From positions 3,781 to 23,438 of the forward strand of contig HF998289.1 of assembly GCA_000433735.1 (NCBI GenBank): 19,658 nt of DNA. The letters run 5' to 3'. Shown piece by piece: positions 7,283-13,680 of this stretch. Position numbers and translations under genes: made by a program. Position 1 is the first letter of the stretch. Each line of letters opens with the position of its first letter. The notes below the pieces were generated by a model. The model did no database searches. It was not told the DNA's origin and saw only the letters and a program-made list of their open reading frames with translations. The DNA is from Clostridium sp. CAG:167 (lineage in GTDB: Bacteria > Bacillota > Clostridia > Lachnospirales > Lachnospiraceae).

Positions 7283-8101
7283 ATGAAAGATCTTTTATCG
7301 ATTTCCCAACTGGCAAAATTAAGAGGGCTGACAACAGAAACATTACGACATTATGACCGCATTGGGCTTTTTTCTCCGGTATACATTGACCCGGAAACAA
7401 ACTACCGTTATTATTCGATTCTCCAATATGAACAGCTTGGCACCATTAAAGAATTGCGCCAGTTAGATTTTTCTCTGGAAGAGATTAAAGAATTTTTTCA
7501 CAACCGCAGTGTAGATCATTCCCTGGAAATTTTGAAACACCGATATGAAGAACTTCACAAAGAACTTCTGGTCTTAAAAAAGAAAGAAGCCAGTCTGGCA
7601 GAAAAAATACGCTTTGTGGAATCTCTTCCGCCCCGATCTGCTGCCCTGACTCCTTCCTTAACAGAATACCCTGCCAGATATTACCTTTCCAAAGGAGACG
7701 AGGTAGCAACGGATGAAGATATGGGATTTTCCTACAGCGAACTGGAATCTATGCTGCATGAGATCAGCCCTATCTTGGCTTCGGACCGGGTAGGAGCCAT
7801 TCCTTTTTATCAGGAAGAGCCCCCTGCTCTTTTGCGCCGCTGGACTACCTTTATTTTTGTAAAAAAACCAAAGAACAAACCTTATTATCATGAATTCCCT
7901 GCCGGCACCTATGCTTCAATTACCAGTTACGACGGCTGGCCAAACCAGGAAAGAGCTTTTTCTATCCTGCTTTCCTATATTAAGGAACAGAAACTTGTCA
8001 TGGCCGGATCCCCTCTGATCTTTTTTCCGGTGGATCTTACCATTGCCGCTGAAAAGGATGAATTTGCTTTCACCATTCAGGTTCCGGTAAAACCTCTTTA
8101 A
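7283..8101 (+). CDS. MerR-family transcriptional regulator with GyrI-like effector domain
   Basis: A 272-residue regulator. Residues 3-75 are a MerR winged helix-turn-helix (ISQLAKLRGLTTETLRHYDR, then IGLFSP and YRYYSILQYEQL). Residues 80-118 are a Lys/Glu-rich dimerisation coiled coil, and residues from about 125 resemble the GyrI-like ligand-binding domain of BmrR/BltR-type activators. Such proteins bind small, often cationic, molecules and open promoters with long spacers. The start has GGAAAGGA upstream. It is divergent from the pot operon and just upstream of the ureohydrolase operon, and both promoters carry the same dyad in their spacers, so it probably controls both. The inducer may be the imported guanidino or polyamine compound (inference). 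Confidence 0.88.
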   Translation: MKDLLSISQLAKLRGLTTETLRHYDRIGLFSPVYIDPETNYRYYSILQYEQLGTIKELRQLDFSLEEIKEFFHNRSVDHSLEILKHRYEELHKELLVLKKKEASLAEKIRFVESLPPRSAALTPSLTEYPARYYLSKGDEVATDEDMGFSYSELESMLHEISPILASDRVGAIPFYQEEPPALLRRWTTFIFVKKPKNKPYYHEFPAGTYASITSYDGWPNQERAFSILLSYIKEQKLVMAGSPLIFFPVDLTIAAEKDEFAFTIQVPVKPL

Positions 8102-8120
8102 AATTTTTTATCAAAAACTC

Positions 8121-8151
8121 TTGACATTTGTGTAACCCAAAGGCTTATTCT
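8121..8151 (+). promoter_or_regulatory. Promoter of the ureohydrolase operon (MerR-type long spacer)
   Basis: A perfect TTGACA at 8121-8126 is followed after 19 bases by TATTCT at 8146-8151. A 17-base option (CTTATT) matches the consensus poorly. A good -35 with an over-long spacer is the hallmark of MerR-activated promoters. It lies directly after the merR stop, 50 bases before the first ureohydrolase start. Confidence 0.65.
8125..8143. promoter_or_regulatory. Putative MerR-family operator in the ureohydrolase promoter spacer
   Basis: CATTTGT and CCAAAGG flank the five bases GTAAC, with five of seven positions symmetric. Counting from the -35 box, 20 of 23 bases match the pot promoter read on the other strand. 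Confidence 0.55.
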
Positions 8152-8200
8152 TCCTAGTAAATCAATGATTTTCATTCTGATTTACAAAGGAGGAAATGTT

Positions 8201-9223
8201 ATGTCAAATATTTTAGCAGAAGATGGAAAACGAAATTCTAGTGGCGAATATGGCAGTTACGACACTGGATTTGACGGATACGGCATCCGTACTTTTTCAA
8301 AGCTTCCTTACTCAAAGGAACTTTCCGATGACTTGGATGTCATCGTTGCCGGCCTTCCTTTTGATACACTGACAACGGCCAGACCGGGAACCCGCTTAGG
8401 TCCTACCGGCATCCGTGCTGCTTATCTGGGAAATACTTGCAGCCCGGATCTGAATGTAGCCACCACCAGTGTATTGAATGCCATTGACTGGGGTGATATC
8501 CCGGTAGAAAATGGAAATACAAAAGAATCTTTTGATTCCATTTCACAGCATATTGCTGATTTTGCCAAAACCGGTGCCGTCCCGATCACATTAGGTGGAG
8601 ACCACTCTATGGCCTTTCCCGAATTAATGGGTTACAAAGAAATCTATGGCAAACTGGCCATTGTTCATTTTGATTCTCATTCTGACACCGGCTACCATCC
8701 AATGGACGCCGATGCTCCTTTCGATCACGGAACTCCTTTTTACGACGCTATTACACACGGCTGCGTAGATACAGAACATTCCATTCAGATTGGTATGCGT
8801 GGTCTGGTTCCTGAAAAAACGACCCACGACTTTGCCCACTCATCCGGTATGGATATGCTTACCGCTACTCAGGCTCATAATCTCGGCATTGATGGTGTTG
8901 CCAAAGCCATCCGCAAAAAAGTAGGAGACGCTCCTGTCTTTATTACTTTCGATATTGATTTTCTGGATCCGGCTTATGCACCGGGAACCGGTACACCGGA
9001 AGGTGGCGGTTTCACGACCTGGGAAGCTTTTGAGATGATCCGCAAAGGTCTCCTGGGCTTAAACATTAAGGGGTGTGATCTGGTTTGTGTCAACCCAACT
9101 TATGATAATGCAGAGATCACCTGTATGGCAGCTGCCCGTGTAGCCTTTGAATTTATGTCACTGATCGCCTGCAAAAAAGAGGGCATCACAGACTACAAGG
9201 GATATCACGCTGATACCAAATGA
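8201..9223 (+). CDS. Ureohydrolase (agmatinase-like), paralogue A
   Basis: Member of the arginase/agmatinase family, binuclear metal enzymes that hydrolyse guanidino compounds to urea and an amine; 340 residues. All six usual metal ligands are present: His135 in GGDHS, Asp158, His160 and Asp162 in HFDSHSDT, Asp251 and Asp253 in TFDIDFLDP. His176 in DHGT is also there. However, the Glu that contacts the guanidinium in agmatinase (VEVAP) is replaced: DLVCVNP places Cys296 there, so substrate choice is probably changed. The ATG at 8201 is used because AAAGGAGG precedes it at good spacing; an in-frame ATG at 8165 has no such site. First of three tandem paralogues in one operon. Agmatine, guanidinobutyrate, guanidine or another guanidino substrate are all possible. 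Confidence 0.88.
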   Translation: MSNILAEDGKRNSSGEYGSYDTGFDGYGIRTFSKLPYSKELSDDLDVIVAGLPFDTLTTARPGTRLGPTGIRAAYLGNTCSPDLNVATTSVLNAIDWGDIPVENGNTKESFDSISQHIADFAKTGAVPITLGGDHSMAFPELMGYKEIYGKLAIVHFDSHSDTGYHPMDADAPFDHGTPFYDAITHGCVDTEHSIQIGMRGLVPEKTTHDFAHSSGMDMLTATQAHNLGIDGVAKAIRKKVGDAPVFITFDIDFLDPAYAPGTGTPEGGGFTTWEAFEMIRKGLLGLNIKGCDLVCVNPTYDNAEITCMAAARVAFEFMSLIACKKEGITDYKGYHADTK

Positions 9224-9240
9224 TAAGGAGGAAATGAATT

Positions 9241-10185
9241 ATGAACGAAGTATTCGATAAAGACATGGCGGTCTTTTCCGGCCTCCATACATTTCACAAT
9301 ATAGCTTTTCGCAAAGATCTGAAAGATGTTGACTACGCAGTAGTGGGTGTTCCTTTTGATACCGCTGCCGCCAACCGCTGCGGTGCACGTTTCGCCCCTA
9401 TGGCAATCCGCTCCTTTGCTTCTTTTAGCAATGGCTACGGCTGGAATACCAACCTGGAAGTCCTTGGCGAAGATGTACAGGGAACTGATCTGGGGGAAAT
9501 TGCCGTTAAAAATGGTTATACTACCCCATCTCTGACAGCCATTGAAACCGGTTTGAAAGTAATTTATGACGCCGGCGTCACCGGCCTTGTCTTAGGCGGA
9601 GGCCAGTTAGTCACTCTGGGCGAATTAAGAGCTTTAAAATCTGCTTATGGCAAAATGGCTCTCATTCATCTTACCAATGACCGAAGTGTTACCGAACATG
9701 GCAGTTTTGTAGACGACGGCAATGTGATTTTAAATGCCGTGAAAGAAGATCTGATCAATGTTTCCCACTCCATCCAGTTAGGTGTAAGAGGTGGTTACAA
9801 CTCCAAGGAAGAAAGCACTTTGTTCCTTGAGCAGGGCATGAAACTTCTCAGTGCTTATGAGATGCACAAAATGACGCTGGAAGAAATCTGTACCATCATA
9901 AAAGAAACGGTTTCCGATCTTCCTTGTATCATTTCCCTGGATATGGGATTTTTGGATCCGACCAATGCACCGGCCGTGGACAACCCTAAAATCGGCGGTT
10001 TTACTACCTACGATCTTCGTACAATCCTGCGGGATATCATTCCTGCCATCCAGATGAAATCTTTTGATCTGGTAAATCTGACTTATATGTTTGACAGCGG
10101 TGAGATCACCTCACAGGCAGCCGATGGTATTTTAACAGATGTTGTATGTTCTCTGGCTAAAAAGAAAATGAATGGAGGTAATTAA
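9241..10185 (+). CDS. Ureohydrolase-fold protein, paralogue B, probable pseudoenzyme
   Basis: A 314-residue protein clearly homologous to its two neighbours along its length (VGVPFDTAAANRCGARFAP near the start, GKMALIHL, HSIQLGVRGG, GFLDPTNAPA, GGFTTYDL). The metal site is dismantled: GGDH is GGGQ (His to Gln122), HFDSHSDT is HLTNDRSV (Thr145, Asp147 and Ser149 in place of Asp, His and Asp), and DID is DMG (second Asp to Gly236). Only Asp234 remains of six ligands, and the guanidinium Glu is Asn279. The frame is intact with a strong AAGGAGG site, and structural motifs are conserved, so it looks selected as a folded protein. A non-catalytic partner or sensor in a mixed hexamer with paralogues A and C is the likely role (inference). 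Confidence 0.88.
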   Translation: MNEVFDKDMAVFSGLHTFHNIAFRKDLKDVDYAVVGVPFDTAAANRCGARFAPMAIRSFASFSNGYGWNTNLEVLGEDVQGTDLGEIAVKNGYTTPSLTAIETGLKVIYDAGVTGLVLGGGQLVTLGELRALKSAYGKMALIHLTNDRSVTEHGSFVDDGNVILNAVKEDLINVSHSIQLGVRGGYNSKEESTLFLEQGMKLLSAYEMHKMTLEEICTIIKETVSDLPCIISLDMGFLDPTNAPAVDNPKIGGFTTYDLRTILRDIIPAIQMKSFDLVNLTYMFDSGEITSQAADGILTDVVCSLAKKKMNGGN

Positions 10186-10186
10186 T

Positions 10187-11134
10187 ATGAGCAGTATATA
10201 TAACGCAGGTCCTGTATATTCAGGTATTCATACTTTATTAGGTCTCCCTTATGACAAAGATGCAAAGGATGCTGATGTAGCATTATACGGCATGCCTTTT
10301 GATATTTCCACTACCAACCGTACCGGATGCCGTTTCGGCCCGGAAGGAATCCGTCAGTATGGACAGTGTAAACCATACCATGAAGAACTGGATATTAATA
10401 TCTTTGATGATTTTAAAGCCGTAGATACCGGTGACTTTGCTATTCCTTTGAGTTATGTAGATCGGGATATGGACGCCGTGGAGAATCAGTTATACGAACT
10501 GCTGGAAAAAGGTGTGAAAACTATCGGTGTAGGCGGTGACCACACTTTGTCTTATCCGGAACTTCTGGCTTTAAAAAGAAAGTTTGGTAAAGTTGCGTTT
10601 GTACACTTTGATTCTCATACCGATACATGGGACTGGCCGGATGAAAACGGCAATACCCTCATCAACCATGGTACTCCTTTCCGTCTGGCCATCCAGCATG
10701 ACTGCATCGATATGGATCATGCCATCCAGATCGGTATGCGCGGTGGTTTTGGTACACTGGAAGACCATGATTTTGCTCTGGAACACGGTATGCAGATCAT
10801 CTTTGGTAATGAACTCCATGAGATGGGAATGTCAGCCTGTGCTAAGCGGATCCGCGAAGTCGTAGGTGACACACCGGTGTTTGTTACATTTGATATTGAT
10901 TTTCTGGATCCTGCCGTAGCTCCTGGTACCGGAACTCCTATCGTAGGCGGTTTCACAACAGCTGAGGCACTGCAGATCCTCAGAGAGGGACTGACCAGAC
11001 TGAACATCGTTGCCATGGATCTGGTGGAAGTTGCTCCAGCCTATGACCCAACCGGTCAGACCCAGGTAGTAGCCAACGAAATCCTGCGGGAATTTCTCTC
11101 TATCCTGTCCTACAATAAAAAGGTAGGAAAATAA
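10187..11134 (+). CDS. speB: Ureohydrolase (agmatinase family), paralogue C, intact active site
   Basis: Ureohydrolase of 315 residues with a complete signature: His119 in GGDHT, Asp142, His144 and Asp146 in HFDSHTDT, His161 in NHGT, Asp236 and Asp238 in TFDIDFLDP, and Glu281 in VEVAPAYDP, the guanidinium contact of agmatinase. Length and motifs fit SpeB (agmatine to putrescine plus urea), but guanidine, guanidinobutyrate or guanidinopropionate hydrolases share them. The segment after the metal motif is Trp-rich (DTWDWPDENG) unlike the E. coli agmatinase sequence I recall, so specificity is open. The start at 10187 lies one base past the stop of paralogue B, with GGAGG nine bases upstream inside that gene. 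It is the best candidate for the catalytic subunit of the trio; the symbol is by family only. Confidence 0.88.
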   Translation: MSSIYNAGPVYSGIHTLLGLPYDKDAKDADVALYGMPFDISTTNRTGCRFGPEGIRQYGQCKPYHEELDINIFDDFKAVDTGDFAIPLSYVDRDMDAVENQLYELLEKGVKTIGVGGDHTLSYPELLALKRKFGKVAFVHFDSHTDTWDWPDENGNTLINHGTPFRLAIQHDCIDMDHAIQIGMRGGFGTLEDHDFALEHGMQIIFGNELHEMGMSACAKRIREVVGDTPVFVTFDIDFLDPAVAPGTGTPIVGGFTTAEALQILREGLTRLNIVAMDLVEVAPAYDPTGQTQVVANEILREFLSILSYNKKVGK

Positions 11135-11170
11135 AGTATTCTTTATAAACAGCCAAGGAGGGACCCTTTT

Positions 11171-11788
11171 ATGACAGAGTACGAAAAAATGATCTCAGGT
11201 GCCATGTACAATTCTTCTGACAAAGCTTTGGTCGATCGCCGGCTTCTGGCCAGGAAGTACTGCCGTCTTTTCAACACAGAAGACCTGGATGCTACTTTTA
11301 ATGAACCTTCCGAAAATCAGGTGGCACCAACGGGAAAAAGACGCCGGGAACTGCTTCAGACATTGATCCCGGATCTGGGAGAAGGCTCTTTCATACAAGG
11401 TCCCCTTCAAGTTGACTATGGCATTAACATCCATGCCGGCAAAAATTTCTTTGCCAATTATAATCTCACCATTATGGATGTTTGTCCCGTCACCATCGGC
11501 CACGATGTGTTCTTCGGGCCCAATATTTCTCTCCTGACTCCTATGCATCCCCTGGACTACAAAGAACGGAATGCCCAGGTGGATGACCGGGGACAGGTGT
11601 ATAACCTGGAATACGGAAAGCCAATTCGGATCGGCGATAACTGCTGGTTTGGCGGCAATGTAACCGTCATCGGCGGTGTTACCATCGGTAATGGCTGCGT
11701 CATCGGCGCCGGAAGCGTGGTAACTCGTGATATTCCAGATCACAGTCTGGCAGCCGGAAATCCCTGCCGGGTGATCCGGGAGATATAA
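11171..11788 (+). CDS. Left-handed beta-helix sugar O-acetyltransferase (maltose/galactoside type)
   Basis: A 205-residue acetyl-CoA-dependent transferase of the LacA/Maa/NodL group. Residues 1-60 form the Maa-type N-terminal cap (MTEYEKMISGAMYNSSDKAL). Hexapeptide repeats follow, with the catalytic His126 in LLTPMHPLDY and the C-terminal repeats VTIGNGCVIGAGSVVTRDIP and AAGNPCRVI. It has an AAGGAGGG site and follows paralogue C by 36 bases, so it is probably in the ureohydrolase operon. The usual acceptors are sugar hydroxyls, and a link to polyamine or guanidino metabolism is not obvious; polyamine acetylation is normally done by GNAT enzymes. It ends six bases from the convergent AbiEii-like gene and no clear terminator is seen between them. 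Confidence 0.9.
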   Translation: MTEYEKMISGAMYNSSDKALVDRRLLARKYCRLFNTEDLDATFNEPSENQVAPTGKRRRELLQTLIPDLGEGSFIQGPLQVDYGINIHAGKNFFANYNLTIMDVCPVTIGHDVFFGPNISLLTPMHPLDYKERNAQVDDRGQVYNLEYGKPIRIGDNCWFGGNVTVIGGVTIGNGCVIGAGSVVTRDIPDHSLAAGNPCRVIREI

Positions 11789-11794
11789 AGGGAT

Positions 11795-12736
11795 TTATGG
11801 CTGTTTGCTGCATTTCCATATTGCCATTGGATGTCTACAAATCCTTGCTATTATTTTTTCATCATCAAATAATAATTCTGGACAGTATTCCTTTGCCATG
11901 AATCTATCCATATATTCATTCTCTTTTTCTGTTAATTGCATCAGATTACTGATGTACTGCTTAGCTTGGCGTTTTCTTTCCTCTAAACAAAAGTCATTTT
12001 TCTTTTTTATCACAGGAAACAAATCGCGCCGTATCTTCATAAAATCAAGTGTGTCAATCGCCGATGTATCAAACCCACGATTAATCCGATTTTTATCTGC
12101 GGATATTGTTGTATAAAAAGCAAAGCATTTGCGAAATAAATCTCGTTCTCCTTCAAATAACTTCTGCTCCATCATATTTCCCCAATCATATAAATCTCGA
12201 GTTGCCGCACGACTAATTAACGCATTACCTTTTGCAGCAAATATTTCTATCGGTGCCACAGTTCTTATTTTAATATCACTTTTAAATGCATCATTTAATA
12301 TACTCCGGTGTGAAGCCTCATAAATATGTGCCCTAAGCGAATAGTTCAACTCTATTTTGATTATATCCTTATTACCACCAGCATTTAAGTAATTATAGTA
12401 GAATGCATCCAAACTATGACTAAATCTTGAAGCTCTGGATAACGAATATCCTTCCCCTTCCATATATTCTCTGATCATCCCCGTAATCTGTTTTCTGGCG
12501 ACCAGCATATTATCTCTACTATCATTTGGCGTATAATCCATATCAATGTCAACAGATAATCTTGGCAGATTAAACACAGTAAAATTAATTGCCGTTCCAC
12601 CTTTAAGTATCAAATGTGCGGCCAGATATTCCTGCGTATTAAAATATTCTAATATTTCTTTTAATCTCAGTACCTTTTCAAATGTGTCCCGAACAAATCC
12701 ATATTGTGCTGCTGCTCTTCCTATGTCAGCTTTATT
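11795..12736 (-). CDS. AbiEii/AbiGii-type nucleotidyltransferase toxin, start codon apparently lost
   Basis: Toxin half of an AbiE (type IV) toxin-antitoxin pair; such nucleotidyltransferases transfer nucleotides to RNA targets. Motifs are LKGGTAINF, RLSVDIDMDY (catalytic acidic pair) and the later block KGNALISRAATRDLYDWGNM. Similarity to the family begins at about 12736 (NKADIGRAAAQYGFVRDT, then EKVLRLKEILEYF), but the frame there has no ATG, GTG or TTG start and a stop lies at 12754. The first usable start is TTG at 12613, which would remove some 41 family-conserved residues before KGGTA. Restoring one G in ATATAATAAAG would recreate ATG AAT AAA overlapping the abiEi stop. So the gene may be silent, start at a rare codon, or reflect a sequence error. 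AT-rich relative to its neighbours. Confidence 0.75.
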   Translation of the reverse strand, partial: NKADIGRAAAQYGFVRDTFEKVLRLKEILEYFNTQEYLAAHLILKGGTAINFTVFNLPRLSVDIDMDYTPNDSRDNMLVARKQITGMIREYMEGEGYSLSRASRFSHSLDAFYYNYLNAGGNKDIIKIELNYSLRAHIYEASHRSILNDAFKSDIKIRTVAPIEIFAAKGNALISRAATRDLYDWGNMMEQKLFEGERDLFRKCFAFYTTISADKNRINRGFDTSAIDTLDFMKIRRDLFPVIKKKNDFCLEERKRQAKQYISNLMQLTEKENEYMDRFMAKEYCPELLFDDEKIIARICRHPMAIWKCSKQP

Positions 12737-13499
12737 ATATTTTGTCGTCCTCTATCCCCCCATTCTTCACGCTTAAATAACGTGGGACCACAAGTTTCCA
12801 CTGATTATCATACACTCCACTGGAAAAATCCCGTGACAAATACCGCTTGCTCTTACCAATTTTACTCTGACATTCTTTAAAAAAATTATCCGATAACCCA
12901 AGCTGCTCTCTCTGTTCAGAAAGCAAAAATCCCGTTTTTTGGTATAAAAACTGATTGCTAATATGTTCCAAATAACTCAGCACTCTTCTCTCCTGTACCT
13001 TCTTCATACACGAAATATCCTCTATAACCTCCTCCATCCCGGCGATTTTATCCATATCTTTAATACTATCTATCACGGTGCGTTCTGGTGTCGTTACCCG
13101 AACCCCACCGCTAAACGCAGGCTCATCAACACCATCATTTCCTTTTGACGCCACATAATGATAGTTATGTCCATTAAATTCAAAATCACGAAAAAATGTT
13201 TCTGATGAGACATATACTTCATAGAAAACCTGATCTGTTATGCCGTAATATTCCATCGCTGTATGGTGGGAAATATACGCAGTCGGTGTAATGCTGCATG
13301 CAATTTGAAACCTATCTGCTACTGGCAGGCCTGTTTCACCACTTACACAGGTATACATATTGTTCCGTATCTTTACAACCATTTTTTCCTTCATTAAACG
13401 CTTGATCGCGGAACGCGCACTATCCATGTTGTTATAATACTTATTTACATCCTCAACATTGAATACGGGCATTTTCAGCAATTTAAAATATAGATTCAT
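12735..13499 (-). CDS. AbiEi-type antitoxin / transcriptional regulator
   Basis: A 254-residue protein with an N-terminal winged helix-turn-helix (VEDVNKYYNNMDSARSAIKR, then LMKEKMVVKIRNNMY) followed by the AbiEi antitoxin domain (ISHHTAMEYYGI, VRVTTPERTVIDSI). In AbiE systems this protein neutralises AbiEii and represses its own promoter by binding inverted repeats. The start has AGAGGTGAG upstream. Its stop overlaps the place where the toxin gene should begin. A consensus promoter and repeated TAGTTT/AAACTA elements lie upstream. The module is AT-rich and sits alone between two metabolic operons, consistent with acquisition by transfer. Confidence 0.85.
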   Translation of the reverse strand: MNLYFKLLKMPVFNVEDVNKYYNNMDSARSAIKRLMKEKMVVKIRNNMYTCVSGETGLPVADRFQIACSITPTAYISHHTAMEYYGITDQVFYEVYVSSETFFRDFEFNGHNYHYVASKGNDGVDEPAFSGGVRVTTPERTVIDSIKDMDKIAGMEEVIEDISCMKKVQERRVLSYLEHISNQFLYQKTGFLLSEQREQLGLSDNFFKECQSKIGKSKRYLSRDFSSGVYDNQWKLVVPRYLSVKNGGIEDDKI

Positions 13500-13517
13500 T
13501 TCTCACCTCTTGCATTT

Positions 13518-13556
13518 TAGTTTGCGCACGAACTAGTTTGTCATATTTTTAAACTA
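13518..13556. promoter_or_regulatory. Putative AbiEi operator repeats
   Basis: TAGTTT occurs at 13518-13523 and 13534-13539, and its complement AAACTA at 13551-13556, giving a 16-base-spaced direct repeat and an inverted partner that touches the -10 box. They lie between the -10 box and the abiEi start, a position fitting autorepression. AbiEi proteins are known to bind inverted repeats upstream of their genes; binding here is inferred. Confidence 0.45.
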
Positions 13557-13584
13557 TTTTAACTTATTTTTTTTCTTGTGTCAA
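13556..13584 (-). promoter_or_regulatory. Promoter of the abiE module
   Basis: On the minus strand a perfect TTGACA (13584-13579) is followed after 17 bases by TAAAAT (13561-13556). The start of abiEi is about 57 bases downstream. The rest of the 13500-13680 gap holds the operator repeats and no clear terminator for the MATE gene. Confidence 0.7.
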
Positions 13585-13680
13585 GTTTATATTTCATTCG
13601 TTATAGTGTTGTTTTGCCCCATTTTGACATTTTTATAAACCAGCTCATGATACACATACCTTCTCCTATTCAGCAAGATT

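Noticed and set aside
8165..8200. Upstream ATG as the start of paralogue A
   Set aside because: It lacks a ribosome binding site, adds twelve residues unlike the family, and the extension contains the AAAGGAGG site of the ATG at 8201.
9241..10185. Paralogue B as a decayed pseudogene
   Set aside because: The frame is complete, the ribosome binding site is strong, spacing to its neighbours is tight, and structural motifs are conserved while only catalytic positions changed. A pseudoenzyme fits better.
11740..11830. Bidirectional terminator between the acetyltransferase and the AbiEii-like gene
   Set aside because: Only weak CCGG-based pairing inside the coding end was found, with no T run; not supportable.
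13601..13657. An 18-residue open frame on the minus strand (start at 13657) preceded by AGGAGAAGG
   Set aside because: It has a good binding site and lies just after the MATE stop, but it is very short, has no recognisable features and overlaps the promoter-upstream region of abiEi. There is not enough to call it a gene.
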